This document shows positions 26,973-36,254 of a stretch of 64,000 bases of DNA, in pieces. The translations under genes and the position numbers were made by a program. The stretch comes from Hormoscilla sp. GUM202 (GTDB lineage Bacteria; Cyanobacteriota; Cyanobacteriia; Cyanobacteriales; Desertifilaceae): positions 1-64,000 of the forward strand of contig RFFC02000007.1 of assembly GCA_005518205.2 (NCBI GenBank). Direction: 5' to 3'. The first letter of the stretch is position 1, and each line of letters opens with the position of its first letter. Below the pieces are notes generated by a model. That model was not told where the DNA came from, searched no databases, and saw only the letters and a list, made by a program, of their open reading frames with translations.

Positions 26973-27506
26973 GGATTTGAAATAAAATAAGTTCTAAGAA
27001 CGGGTTCTGCGAGGGCGAGTCTAATCCGGGTGCATCTCACTTTTGTAATGCAGCCCGCGCAGGCGGGCTTTGTACCTGTAGCCGGGCCCTTTAGGGTTCG
27101 GGCGGCGAGGCAAATATGGGATGCACCCGTCTAATCCGACCAAAATTTCCTTTGTGTAACTCTAACAGCCAGAGAAAATCATTTCCCTTGCCAGTCAGGA
27201 CAGCAACCTGAAACAATGAACCTGTGAAGACTGTGAGTAGCACTGGCAAAAAGATAATTGGTGCCAACTTGAAGTGGAGTTGACGAAGTTGGGTTCTGTT
27301 AATAGGAATCGAGATAATGAAATTAGGATGAAATCAGGATTTAGGGATAACTAGATTGCTCCCCGGGACATCTACAGATAACGCATGCAGGAGCAGCCGT
27401 AAGACGAAGTAGAATACAGTCTCAAGATATTGTAAAATTATCCTGAGTGAGAATTTGGTCGATCGTTAAGACAAGAACCAGAATATCAGAAGATGAAGGG
27501 AAGTTC
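26973..27506. other. Gene-free stretch with a MITE and a long leader
   Basis: It holds the MITE-like element at 27027-27129 and about 370 bp of leader before the secreted-protein gene. I see no gene or recognisable riboswitch in the leader. Confidence 0.5.
27027..27129. mobile_element. MITE-like element, 103 bp, copy 1
   Basis: Termini CGGGTGCATC and GATGCACCCG are exact inverted repeats, extended by CTCACTTTTG / CAAATATGG-type subterminal sequence. Inside lie two hairpins (GCCCGCGCAGGCGGGC and GCCGGGCCCTTTAGGGTTCG-GGC). It is flanked by a perfect 7-bp direct repeat TCTAATC (27020-27026 and 27130-27136), the expected target-site duplication. Related elements are at 38645-38766 and 58094-58189. 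No coding capacity, so it would have to be moved by a transposase elsewhere. Confidence 0.85.
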
Positions 27507-28784
27507 ATGAACAAGAAAATTGCTCTGGCAGTTGCCACCATAGCTTGCCTCGGAGTCTCCACCTCAGCCGGGGCATTGGAAAATCCGTCTCCATCCTACC
27601 AGACAGGGGCGAAACTGGCCTCGGTCTCCATTGTCAATGATGGTCGTTTTTACCAATATGAGGTGGGGCAGGGGATTTATCGAGTGAGATACAATTACAC
27701 GGGGAGAAATTGGACTCACGCTGATGTAGCGCCCATCCGGATCGATACGGATAAACCGATCGCCATCTTGCCCGTGCAGTACACTACTAACAAACTGCAA
27801 GCTGGGGCCACCGTAGATGGCGCTCATATTGGCAAGCTGTGGAATACAATTACCACAGAGGAGATGAAGCAGCGTTTGGAAGACTTGGGGTTTTACGTGT
27901 TAACGCCGACGATTCAGATGTATGGGGAAAATCTGGCAGGATTCCAGGCCCTGGAGCATTTTATTGCAGGGGTACATAAGGGCAATCGTAACGTGCAAAC
28001 AGTGATTCTCACCGCTGACGCTCACATTGCCAGTGCGGCGAACCCCCGTCCCGGACCGCAGATGCTAGTAACGGGACTGCATCCACGGGCTTTTGAGTGG
28101 GAAAATCGGATTCAATCTCACATAGGTTCCTTCTATCGACAGCAAGGTCTGACCAATATTGGGCCGAGAGTGCGGGGTGGAAAAAGCGATCGGGAAGGTT
28201 CTCCTCTAGCTTGGCATCCGCTGATTGAGCGTGCCGCAGAGTACGGTCCCCAGATCGCGATTATTGAGGTGGCCAAGGCGATCGATATTGCCGATCGGGC
28301 AGGTTCGGTGGCAGCTGGTCGTCAGTGGGCGGCCCCGGTATTTGATGGGGTGGCGACGGCGATGGCAGAACATGCTTGTGCCAGGGGTGCCTTTCTGGAG
28401 AGTTGCCTAGATCGAGGGGCGATCGCGCGACAAGAGGAGTCGGAACCGGATGGGGCGATCGCAGTTGTCTCGCCATCTTTACCCTCAGCGATCGAGTTTC
28501 GGGCGGGTCCTCGGCCCAGACTTCTGTGGGGAACATTAGCATCGCTTGAGGAAAGTCACTACGTCTTGAATGCAGCTGCGGGTCAGTTAATGTCGATTAA
28601 AGTCAGTTCACCGTCGGATGATCCGGTAGTATTAAGGATAAAAACAGCATCAGGGAATAGGATATTTGAAGCTGATGGAAGTGCATGGGAGGGCACCTTG
28701 CCCTCATCGGAGGACTACTACATCACAGTAGTAAATAAATCTGGGACGACCCAAAGATACATAATCCGCGTAAAAGTAGAGTAA
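27507..28784 (+). CDS. Secreted protein with PPC-like C-terminal domain
   Basis: A 425-residue exported protein. The signal peptide is MNKKIALAVATIACLGVSTS with cleavage after AGA-LE near residue 24. Residues about 60-320 form a domain I do not recognise, with IDTDKPIAILPVQYTTNK, LEDLGFYVLTPTIQMYGE, VQTVILTADAHIAS and IAIIEVAKAIDIADRAG; the layout of hydrophobic strands and His/Asp/Glu could suit a hydrolase, but no motif proves it. Residues about 335-425 (LASLEESHYVLNAAAGQLMS, YYITVVNKSG, YIIRVKVE) resemble the pre-peptidase C-terminal (PPC) beta sandwich. The ATG at 27507 is preferred over an open-frame start at 27447 because the signal peptide begins there. Confidence 0.7.
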   Translation: MNKKIALAVATIACLGVSTSAGALENPSPSYQTGAKLASVSIVNDGRFYQYEVGQGIYRVRYNYTGRNWTHADVAPIRIDTDKPIAILPVQYTTNKLQAGATVDGAHIGKLWNTITTEEMKQRLEDLGFYVLTPTIQMYGENLAGFQALEHFIAGVHKGNRNVQTVILTADAHIASAANPRPGPQMLVTGLHPRAFEWENRIQSHIGSFYRQQGLTNIGPRVRGGKSDREGSPLAWHPLIERAAEYGPQIAIIEVAKAIDIADRAGSVAAGRQWAAPVFDGVATAMAEHACARGAFLESCLDRGAIARQEESEPDGAIAVVSPSLPSAIEFRAGPRPRLLWGTLASLEESHYVLNAAAGQLMSIKVSSPSDDPVVLRIKTASGNRIFEADGSAWEGTLPSSEDYYITVVNKSGTTQRYIIRVKVE

Positions 28785-28798
28785 GCAAGAGTTACCAC

Positions 28799-28884
28799 GT
28801 TCGTAGTAAACACTTTAGCGTTTGCCGTTCGTAGTAAACACTTTAGTGTTTGCCCGTTCGTAGTAAACACTTTAGTGTTTGCTT
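28799..28884. repeat. GTTCGTAGTAA-palindrome repeat, three tandem copies
   Basis: Three units of GTTCGTAGTAAACACTTTAG(C/T)GTTTGC with spacers C and CC. Each has the AAACACTTTAGTGTTT palindrome. Confidence 0.9.
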
Positions 28885-29239
28885 GCGCGTAGTTATTCCT
28901 TTCTTTCCCTATCAGAAATTAGCCTCTACAATAGCAGTAATTTCCGAATCCAGCACTGACTGAATGTTAGAAGCCAGAAACTTGACCACCGTGCTAGCAA
29001 GCTGGGGATCCATCCCAGCTTTGCTTCTTGGCTGCGGGGATCTGAACGTGCTGTTGCCAGCTATACTAGCCCAGAAACCCAGTTTTTCCACAAAACCGGG
29101 TTTCTTCATGCATTCCTGAGATGCTCTCGTGGCACCGCTGACACCGGCATATACAGGCCCCCTCGAGATCGGGGTGTGGTCAAAACCCGTTGGTAGGAGC
29201 CCGAACCCTAAAGGGCCCGGCTACATGAACAAAGCCAGG

Positions 29240-29295
29240 GGCTATATACAGGTATCACCAGATGTACTGGCTATCAACTACTTATGACCACACCC
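29240..29295. repeat. Dispersed repeat (copy 2 of the 8029 family)
   Basis: GGCTATATACAGGTATC... followed by ACTGGCTATCAACTACTTAT and GACCACACCC matches the reverse complement of 8029-8096. Confidence 0.65.
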
Positions 29296-29318
29296 GGGAG
29301 ATCGTGACTCGCAGTCGC

Positions 29319-29413
29319 CTCCCCGCCCGGATGGTCTCCCCGCCCGGATCGTCTAGTCTCCCCGCCCGGGTCAGATTGTCCCCCCGCCCGGGTAGGATGG
29401 TCTCCCCGCCCGG
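29319..29413. repeat. CTCCCCGCCCGG tandem array
   Basis: Five imperfect units with CTCCCCGCCCGG(A/G) separated by ATGGT, ATCGTCTAGT, TCAGATTGTC and TAGGATGGT. The strand asymmetry (C-rich top strand, G-runs below) could form G-quadruplex-like structures. No gene overlaps it convincingly. Confidence 0.8.
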
Positions 29414-29620
29414 GGGGCAAGCGAGCTTTTTTCGTCAAGCAAGTTTCGAGGGCTTGGCAGTGGCAAGAAACCGGTGATGTGCTAAAAGAATGTAGGGTAA
29501 GCACCGGTTTGGCATCACCTAGCGCCGCCTTGGAACCCTTGGTGGGAGGCAGGAGCCTCCCGAGACGATCTAGCTCGTTGCCAGTTTAAATGAGGTAATC
29601 TCAGGAGGCAGAGCCTCAAA

Positions 29621-29694
29621 AATCCCGTTCCATGCCAGAGTCATGGAACGAGGAGAAAATCCCGTTCCATGCCAGAGTCATGGAACGAGGAGAA
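29621..29694. repeat. Two tandem 37-bp hairpin repeats
   Basis: Two identical copies of a unit AATCCCGTTCCATGCCAGAG / TCATGGAACGAGGAGAA. Each contains CGTTCCATG-CCAGAGT-CATGGAACG. A variant with CGTTCCCTG-CCAGAGA-CAGGGAACG is at 51919. The array lies just past the stop of the alpha-2-macroglobulin gene and may terminate it. Confidence 0.9.
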
Positions 29695-29711
29695 ACCCTA
29701 CCAAAGTTATA

Positions 29712-32700
29712 TCACTCTTTCACTTCTAACAGGGTAGAAGCCGATCGCCCGAACTCTTCTGGGGCATATTGTAAATGGGCCTCGGCACCGGGCCACCGGA
29801 ATGTCCCCGGGGTGACCGATCGCACCAAATAATGCAGGCGATAGACTCCCGCATCCAGGCGATCGGCATAGGCAACTACCCGATCGGCATAGATGGTTTG
29901 ATAGCCAATTTGCCAGCTATCCCGCTGGGCCTGCACTGCTTTTGTAGAGGTTTGGAACCTGGTATCTACTGCTTCCAACCCAGCGGGCAGGGGGTCTGTA
30001 ATAATCACGTGGTCTACGGGATGGTCGGTAATAATTTCCAGACCAATATCATAGACTTGTCCTGGGGGCAGTTCCAAGGGGTCGTCAGAGGCGAATAGTC
30101 CGATTTTGTGCAATACCTCATCGCTATTGGCAGGGCGGCGAATTTCTCGCGTCACCCGCAACCCATTAAACCGTCCGGGTTGATTTCCCTGGAGACGATA
30201 GCGATAGGCTACCAGGTAATGCAGGGTGCCGTCCCCTGATTTCTGCAAAATGAGGTCGGAGTTCCCGCGCGGTAATTCTGACATCGGGATTTGCAATTGC
30301 TGACTGGCATTGCGATACCCGACAAACTGATTTGTTGCTAGCTGCTTGCTGGCTAATTGCACTGTCGCGGTAAAGTTAGGCGGGGTGGGTTGCAGGTTAC
30401 TATAGTCCACTAAAGCTATGAGGGCTTCGGCATTGCTATAGGTACTGCCCCAGGTACCGTCCCGCCGCAATGCTAACAGTCCTTGTAGCAGGCGATCTAG
30501 TGTTTCCCGTCGCCCCTGCCGGGCAATAAATAGACGCAATGCTTGTGCTTGGGCCGTTGTGGGGGAACTCATCCAGCGCCAATTTTGCGGCATTTTTACG
30601 TATGCGCTGCGCGCACGCTGCGCGGGCGCAACTTTCCCAGTCCGCCCGGTTTCATAGATGGTCTTACCCAACCGATCTCCGAGGGTTTTTGCTTCTCCCT
30701 GCCATGCTGGAAACCGGGATAGGTGACGCGCTAATTTAATCTGCATTACCAGATCGAATTGGTCCCGCATGTCCGCCAGGAATTTATTCTGCTGGTATCC
30801 CAGTTCTGCTAAGGCGATCGATGCTTCTAAGCGCAGTTGGTTTTTACAGAGTTGGGATTTGCAATAGTCGTATTGTCCGGGGTTGGCCAGGATTTTCTCC
30901 AGATAAGTTTTCACCCGCGATACCATCCCCCCATCTACTAGACCTGGAAATGCCTGACGGGCGATCGCCAGAGATTTCGCGGCGTAGGCAGTCACAAATG
31001 GATCTGATTGTTGCCGTCCGGGCCACGGTGCAAAACCCCCATCGGGTAAGGAGAGTTTCTGGAATATTTCTATCGATTGCATCCCTTGCTGCTGGGGATT
31101 AAACTCCGTAAATGCTTGGGAATATTTTTTTCCAAGCTGTTGCAAGCTAGAGGCGATCGCCAACTGACTGGCCGCCGGTTCCAAGAAGGGCAAAGAATCT
31201 GCTTTTAAGACTTGTCGGGCGGGGGCGATAATCTCTGGGATGAGGGTACTCGCTAGGGAAATATTTAAACCTCCAGCATCGGGGACAACTTTATCATCTA
31301 CATTCAGGGTCATCTGGAATTTATCTTCTGTGGTCCCGGACTCCACTACCTGTTCTGTTACCTCTTGCTGCTTCACTACCAGGGGGACTTGAAAAGCATC
31401 TGCTGTCTGGTTCAAGCGCGTTGATAACTGGACTTTACCTTCCCCAAGGTCAGTAGCTATCATCGGAAAGCGATAAGCTTGAGTTCTTTTCTCCATCTGA
31501 GTTTCCAGACTGTTTTTGTCTGTAAACTTCAGACTACCACTCAGGGTACCTTTAATTTCTAGAGTACCTTTGTTTCCCGTATTGTTGGTGATCGATAACC
31601 CGCCCAAAAAGCGATCGCCCTTCCTGGCAAACTGGGGCAAGATGGGATTAGCTAGCAGGGGTTTCGTCGTCAGGAAGGTTGCTTCCCCATTCCCAAAATG
31701 CATCTTGCCATCGGTAGCTACAGCCATCACCCGCCAGGTTGTCAAGTCATCTGGTAAGTTAAAGGTGACAGTCGCCTTACCATTACTATCTGTCAAAACC
31801 GAACCCTTGTAGTAAGCTAAAGCTTGGAAGTTCTTGCGGATGCCGGTTGCAGAACCGGACGATCGCCCGCCTCCATAACCCCAACCTTTTTCTAAAGGAG
31901 AAGCTGCCGATCGCAACGCTACTTCCGGACGATTATCGCTGAAACGGGTCGCGATCGGCTGTTGGGCGTATACTGTTTCTACCAGATCTGGGGGACGATA
32001 GCCAGTCAGTTGCAGGACTGCTTCATTCACTGCCATAACTGTCAATTGTCCGGGAGTTGGTTTCCCCTGGGCATCCGTTAATGCCAAGCGTACTGTTTGG
32101 GTGCCCCCGGGTTGAGTTTTCTCCTGGGTAGGCGTCACTTCCACCTGTAAATACTTGTCCGACAAGTTGACCTGAAAAGGCGCAAACCCAATTTTCACCA
32201 GATCTTCCACCTTTTCTAGTTCCGCCTGGGAAAGATCTTTTCCTTGACGCATCAATACTACTTCCACTGCGGCATTGGGCAGCATTTCTGGAGTCACCTG
32301 AAACTTAATTTCTGGCGCACCACCCTTGACCGCCGTCACCCGTTGATAGATGGGTCGATCGCGGATGATGGCAAAGTATAATTCCCCTTCCTCATAGGGA
32401 GATTGAATTAAAGCTGTCGCCGTTTCCCCCGGTTGATAGCTGTCCTTGTCCAGTTTGATTTCCAGGCGATCGTCATTCCCATGACCCCAAAATACTGGAC
32501 TCCCTCCTGTGGCCCAAATTTGCCTGTCCGTGGCAGTTGATTCATTCTTGCTACGGGCAAAATTGGCCCGGATACGGTAGGAACCAGATTCTGTGGGAGT
32601 CAGTTCCACAGTTTGGGGACTGTTACCAGACTTGACATTTGCCGTTGCTACTGTCTCGTATTCTACCTGATTCTGCTGCTGCTGACTCCCTTCTACTAAC

Positions 32701-35477
32701 CGGGTCACCCTGCTATATTTCATCCGTTGCAGTTCTACCTTTACCTGTTGGCCTTTGATGGGTTTTCCTGTGGGGTCCGTGACAATTACTTCTACGGGAA
32801 AGGGTTTGTCTGCTGCCCCTAGGAATTTGCTGCGCAGTCCAATTAGGCGATCGCCGGGCAAGGCGATAAAACTCTGAGAATCAGCGACCGAAAGATTGGA
32901 AACATCCGTTACTTCTACATCCACGCGATATTCCATGGGGTAGGGCAAGTCCTTGTCCACCTGAAATACTTGCCGACCTTTACCATTATCGTCTAGCAGG
33001 GCGATCCGCTGCAATACGTCGCTAGAAACAGAAGGGGTTTCTTCGGGCCAAAACCACTGGGGTCCAAAGTCAAACTTCTCCCAACCTTGGGGAACAAAAT
33101 CCTTTCGCTGCCGCGTTACGTAATATTGCGCTTTCCCCCCTTCCACTGGGGCCCCAAACAGATAGTTGCTTTGGGCGATCGCCTCCACTTCTTCCTTCAT
33201 GAAAGCAAATTCTTTATCCAGTTGCAACTGGACCTTAAAGTTGGGCGGTTTGAACTCGGCCACGCGAAATCGTCCGGATATCTCTACTCCCTTTGTCCCT
33301 TTAGCGCTAAGATAATAGTTACCCAAAGCTTGACTTTGGTCTAGGGGCAGTTCGAGAGAAAAAGTGCCAAACTCATTGGTTATCTGGGTGCCCAATTTTG
33401 TCTGCTTTCCATCCGGACCTCGGAGAGTTACCGCGTAACGGGCATTTTTGTCCTGCTGGAGATTGCCATTTTCCAGGTAGTAAGCAAAACCCGTAAATGC
33501 TGCTTTCTCTCCCGGTTTGTAAAGCTGTCTGTCCGAGAAAATTACTCCTCGCGATCGGGGTTTACCATTATCCCATGCTGGATAGATGCCATAACCATAG
33601 GCACCGCTATAGCGCAGAATGCGAGTGAAGGCCCAATCTTTGTTTTCCCGGGCAATTACCAGTAATTCCGGCGGTGACAAGAAGCGATCGCCTTTCATGC
33701 ATTGGCGCAAAGAAACAGAATTCAGCAGTAAAGTTCCCGTAGCATCGGTTGTCCCCCGGGCACAAGCTTGAGGTTGCCGGCGAGATTTGGCATACAATTG
33801 GGACTGATAAATTTCTACGGGTGAATTTGCTACAGGGGCACCATCCGAGAGATGATTTACTCTAATTAACCCCGACTCCGGAAAGAATTGGGCAAAGACT
33901 CCCAAATTCGTCAACTGCACCATACCATAGTAACTAGGTTCCCGCCACTGTTGCCGACCTTCTCTCTCATAGGAATTGGTTTTTGCTTGCACTCCATAAG
34001 CTAGCATACCGGTGTCACCACCCAGCCGATCCCGTAAAGGGACGATCGCCTCAGTAGTTTGATTTTTCCGACCCGATACCGGGAAACTCTGCCAAGCATT
34101 AACAGCAGGCAAGAAATCATTACTTTCACCCCTAGGATAAGCAGAATCAGCATACACCAAATCCGTCTGTTTCACCACCCGATAGGCAGCTTGGTACTGC
34201 TTGTCTGGCAGATTTACTGTGGAAAAATTTAGCTGCAAGTTTGTCCCAGCAGGGAATATATTCAGACCCGAAGGGGCCCACAAATCCGGTGCCACATCTC
34301 CCGTTTCATAATTGATGGTGACGGGTTTGCCCAAAGTTTGTCCGTAGCGGTCCTGGAGGTTTTTCCCCAGGGTAATTGTATAGCTGGTTGCCGGTTCTAA
34401 GGCCCAAGGATTCAGATTTACAAACTGGGAGTTTTCATAGGCGCGGACGAGTTGGGGGGATGCTTTCGGCCCTGGCGTGACGGTGATATTTTCTATCGCC
34501 GACTCAGGGACTAAACCATTATTAAATAGCAGCTGGGGATTACCCTTGACAAAGCGTCCGTAAGTTCCCCCCCCATCGGGTTTGCCCACCAATTCAATGC
34601 CCTCAAACTTCAGGGGCCTATAGGTTTCCAACTGACTGCTAAAGGGCATCTTACTTGGCATATTACCCCGCGCTGGCAATATCCCAGGGGTGAATTCCAA
34701 GCGGTAATCAGTTGCTTTGTTCAGAGGTTTTCGGGGCGCGATCGTATAGATCCAGTTGCGAGTTGAAGGAGCAAAATAAAACTCGGACCTCGGTCGGTTA
34801 TATTCAGATGACTTATCTTCTGCTAGGGCCACTGCCAGGGGCACTTGCTTATCGCTTCCCTGGGGAATCAGTTGGATGCGATCGGAAAGAGAATCCAGAT
34901 TTAATTCTACATTAGAGGTGAATTCCAGAGTTGGTTTCAGATCGATCGGTTCATCTCTATCCCGGTACCGCCTTTCTGATTTTAAATTCTTTCCCGGCAA
35001 ATTTGTTAACTGGATCTCTTCCGTGTGGAAGGTCCATGGGATATCCCGATCGAGACTATTATTTTCCATATCCGCCAACCCCGCTTTCAGGGTAACTCTA
35101 ATGCGGATAGCTTTTGGCCAAGCTTTATCTGCTTGAAATCCTACCATGCGGGGCGTCAAAAAGCGAAAACGACCGGGTAAGGGCGGCATAATCTCAAAGC
35201 TTTGCAATAGCGATCGCTGGCGATCGCTGCCCAGACTTTCCACAGGAATCAGAGGATGTTTGAACCGAATTCTAATTTGATTAAGAGGTTCTGCTTTCCC
35301 CGTGGGACTAATTTCTTCGATCCAGTCCGGTAGTTCGGGCCGGGGTAAAGGGGAAACCGCTGGTAATGGTTCCGGTCCCCTGGCGATGTTTAATATTCCA
35401 CAGCTTCCTATACCTACCATCAGGGTAAGAACAAGCAGGCAGTTCCAGGCAGTTCTGAGGATTTTGTTTTCTTGCAT
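29712..35477 (-). CDS. Alpha-2-macroglobulin family lipoprotein
   Basis: A 1921-residue bacterial A2M protein, thought to trap proteases in the periplasm. The N-terminus is a lipoprotein signal (LLVLTLMVGIGSCG, Cys about 27), so it should be membrane-anchored. After several MG domains comes the A2M core: the MG7-8 region with GVIFSDRQLYKPGEKAAFTGFAYY, the DLTTWRVMAVATDGKMHFG segment and the terpenoid-cyclase-like domain (WRWMSSPTTAQAQALRLFI). The Cys-x-Glu-Gln thioester is absent; the equivalent site reads SLPFLEPAASQL, so it would trap non-covalently. GKVAPAQRARS (about residues 1614-1626) is encoded by an inserted GC-rich palindrome. AGGAGGAAGT precedes the ATG. Its usual partner gene pbpC lies 4 kb away on the other strand. 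Confidence 0.9.
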   Translation of the reverse strand: MQENKILRTAWNCLLVLTLMVGIGSCGILNIARGPEPLPAVSPLPRPELPDWIEEISPTGKAEPLNQIRIRFKHPLIPVESLGSDRQRSLLQSFEIMPPLPGRFRFLTPRMVGFQADKAWPKAIRIRVTLKAGLADMENNSLDRDIPWTFHTEEIQLTNLPGKNLKSERRYRDRDEPIDLKPTLEFTSNVELNLDSLSDRIQLIPQGSDKQVPLAVALAEDKSSEYNRPRSEFYFAPSTRNWIYTIAPRKPLNKATDYRLEFTPGILPARGNMPSKMPFSSQLETYRPLKFEGIELVGKPDGGGTYGRFVKGNPQLLFNNGLVPESAIENITVTPGPKASPQLVRAYENSQFVNLNPWALEPATSYTITLGKNLQDRYGQTLGKPVTINYETGDVAPDLWAPSGLNIFPAGTNLQLNFSTVNLPDKQYQAAYRVVKQTDLVYADSAYPRGESNDFLPAVNAWQSFPVSGRKNQTTEAIVPLRDRLGGDTGMLAYGVQAKTNSYEREGRQQWREPSYYGMVQLTNLGVFAQFFPESGLIRVNHLSDGAPVANSPVEIYQSQLYAKSRRQPQACARGTTDATGTLLLNSVSLRQCMKGDRFLSPPELLVIARENKDWAFTRILRYSGAYGYGIYPAWDNGKPRSRGVIFSDRQLYKPGEKAAFTGFAYYLENGNLQQDKNARYAVTLRGPDGKQTKLGTQITNEFGTFSLELPLDQSQALGNYYLSAKGTKGVEISGRFRVAEFKPPNFKVQLQLDKEFAFMKEEVEAIAQSNYLFGAPVEGGKAQYYVTRQRKDFVPQGWEKFDFGPQWFWPEETPSVSSDVLQRIALLDDNGKGRQVFQVDKDLPYPMEYRVDVEVTDVSNLSVADSQSFIALPGDRLIGLRSKFLGAADKPFPVEVIVTDPTGKPIKGQQVKVELQRMKYSRVTRLVEGSQQQQNQVEYETVATANVKSGNSPQTVELTPTESGSYRIRANFARSKNESTATDRQIWATGGSPVFWGHGNDDRLEIKLDKDSYQPGETATALIQSPYEEGELYFAIIRDRPIYQRVTAVKGGAPEIKFQVTPEMLPNAAVEVVLMRQGKDLSQAELEKVEDLVKIGFAPFQVNLSDKYLQVEVTPTQEKTQPGGTQTVRLALTDAQGKPTPGQLTVMAVNEAVLQLTGYRPPDLVETVYAQQPIATRFSDNRPEVALRSAASPLEKGWGYGGGRSSGSATGIRKNFQALAYYKGSVLTDSNGKATVTFNLPDDLTTWRVMAVATDGKMHFGNGEATFLTTKPLLANPILPQFARKGDRFLGGLSITNNTGNKGTLEIKGTLSGSLKFTDKNSLETQMEKRTQAYRFPMIATDLGEGKVQLSTRLNQTADAFQVPLVVKQQEVTEQVVESGTTEDKFQMTLNVDDKVVPDAGGLNISLASTLIPEIIAPARQVLKADSLPFLEPAASQLAIASSLQQLGKKYSQAFTEFNPQQQGMQSIEIFQKLSLPDGGFAPWPGRQQSDPFVTAYAAKSLAIARQAFPGLVDGGMVSRVKTYLEKILANPGQYDYCKSQLCKNQLRLEASIALAELGYQQNKFLADMRDQFDLVMQIKLARHLSRFPAWQGEAKTLGDRLGKTIYETGRTGKVAPAQRARSAYVKMPQNWRWMSSPTTAQAQALRLFIARQGRRETLDRLLQGLLALRRDGTWGSTYSNAEALIALVDYSNLQPTPPNFTATVQLASKQLATNQFVGYRNASQQLQIPMSELPRGNSDLILQKSGDGTLHYLVAYRYRLQGNQPGRFNGLRVTREIRRPANSDEVLHKIGLFASDDPLELPPGQVYDIGLEIITDHPVDHVIITDPLPAGLEAVDTRFQTSTKAVQAQRDSWQIGYQTIYADRVVAYADRLDAGVYRLHYLVRSVTPGTFRWPGAEAHLQYAPEEFGRSASTLLEVKE
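30601..30632. repeat. In-frame GC palindrome inside the A2M gene
   Basis: ATGCGCTGCGCGCACGCTGC then GCGGGCGCAA shares the core GCGCTGCGCGCACGCT with the 26-bp insertion at 12986. Here the length is about 30 bp and the frame is kept, adding roughly ten residues (VAPAQRARSA). Confidence 0.7.
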
Positions 35478-35576
35478 ACTTCCTCCTGTGACAATAATTA
35501 TTTTCTAACATATCCAGGGAGGCGATCTGGCAAGATTGTCACAATTATTAATATTCTCGCTAAAGCTAAAGCCCGC

Positions 35577-35648
35577 CGGGGGTTTTAACCCCCGCGTTCC
35601 CAGGCGGTCCCCAGGTTTCGAGGCGCCAAGTCGGTTAAAACAGACTAA
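35577..35648. repeat. Two-hairpin repeat, long form
   Basis: GCCGGGGGTTTTAACCCCCG, then CGTTCCCAGGCGGTCCCCAG, and CCAAGTCGGTTAAAACAGACT. The same order of parts (AACCCC.CGTTCCCAGGCGGTCCCCAG..GAGGC..AAGTCGGTTAAAAC.GACT) lies in frame inside pbpC at 41093-41155. Confidence 0.8.
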
Positions 35649-35789
35649 TAAAAAATGTAATAATTTGATTGCTGCAGATATAATTTTATGATATTTTTCG
35701 TTATTGTCTATCGCCAGCAATTATTTTATAAGCGAGATAGTCTGGGGACGGTAAAATTTATCACAATTATTAATATTACTACAGCGTAA

Positions 35790-35866
35790 CTCAATGTCAT
35801 GAGGTACAGCATCCAGCGATGAAACCCAGTGATATCAAGGCTTTCACTGTACCTCACGTTATTGAG
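35790..35866. mobile_element. Possible 77-bp MITE with 20-bp inverted ends
   Basis: CTCAATGTCATGAGGTACAG at the left and CTGTACCTCACGTTATTGAG at the right pair with three mismatches. The short interior (CATCCAGCGATGAAACCCAG...) has no coding capacity. No clear target duplication is seen, so this may instead be a large hairpin. Confidence 0.5.
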
Positions 35867-35877
35867 AAGTGCTATAA

Positions 35878-36012
35878 TTATCTAAATAGAGGCTGCCGGC
35901 GCAGTTTCTTCTTTCGCTTTTCAATGCGATCGCTATTCTCGTAGAGGTAAGCTTCTAGATTTTCCAGGCTTACCTCTACGGTTTTTCCACCTTTTAAGTA
36001 GACAGTGGGCAT
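35878..36012 (-). CDS. Small basic protein, 44 residues
   Basis: MPTVYLKGGKTVEVSLENLE, AYLYENSDRIEKRKKKLRRQ, PLFR. GGAAAGG lies 6-12 bases upstream of the ATG. A two-strand beta segment followed by a charged helix and an Arg/Lys-rich tail suggest a small nucleic-acid- or membrane-associated protein. The size and shape recall small conserved hypothetical proteins of cyanobacteria, but I cannot name a family. A different open frame over the same DNA (35933-36133) is a shadow. Confidence 0.6.
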   Translation of the reverse strand: MPTVYLKGGKTVEVSLENLEAYLYENSDRIEKRKKKLRRQPLFR

Positions 36013-36254
36013 GATTAACCTTTCCGAGTAAGTGTGATTGAACGGTCCTACAGATGGATCCTAGTTTAGCAAAAGTAGTCCAGGATCTGCCATAGCTCAG
36101 ATCCAGTATAGCTAATCTTCCCCGAACTGTCAATAGCGAAATGTTGCTGCGAACATGTTCGCCAAGATCCCAGAAACCTGGTTTCTTATTTATTTCGCTC
36201 AGCTGCGACCTTCTGTGCTATCCTTACAGATAACATGACTATGAACAATCGACC

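Larger units (their letters stand above)
28785..29711. other. 930-bp repeat-filled gene-free stretch
   Basis: It separates the secreted-protein gene from the convergent alpha-2-macroglobulin gene. It carries three GTTCGTAGTAA palindromes, AGAAACC palindromes (29070-29107), a half copy of the MITE interior (GAACCCTAAAGGGCCCGGCT at 29210), the 8029-type repeat, a CTCCCCGCCCGG array and two 37-bp hairpins. A minus-strand open frame at 28912-29109 ends LASNIQSVLDSEITAIVEAN/F, perhaps a gene tail, but is not convincing. Confidence 0.6.
35478..35877. other. Gene-free stretch with repeats
   Basis: This interval is the upstream region of the A2M gene. TCACAATTATTAATATT occurs at 35548 and 35761 as a direct repeat, possibly binding sites or repeat debris, with the two-hairpin repeat at 35577 and a TIR element at 35790. 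No gene is supported. Confidence 0.5.

Noticed and set aside
28799-28884. Short CRISPR-like cluster of three palindromes
   Set aside because: Spacers are only 1-2 bases; this is the dispersed GTTCGTAGTAA-palindrome family.
28912-29109. Minus-strand 65-codon ORF
   Set aside because: The first half is translated AGAAACC palindrome DNA (KKPGFVEKLGFW); the last 25 residues might be a gene tail but are too short to support.
29262-29504. Open frames on both strands over the CTCCCCGCCCGG array
   Set aside because: They are low-complexity Pro/Arg/Ser products of the GC-rich repeat without start signals.
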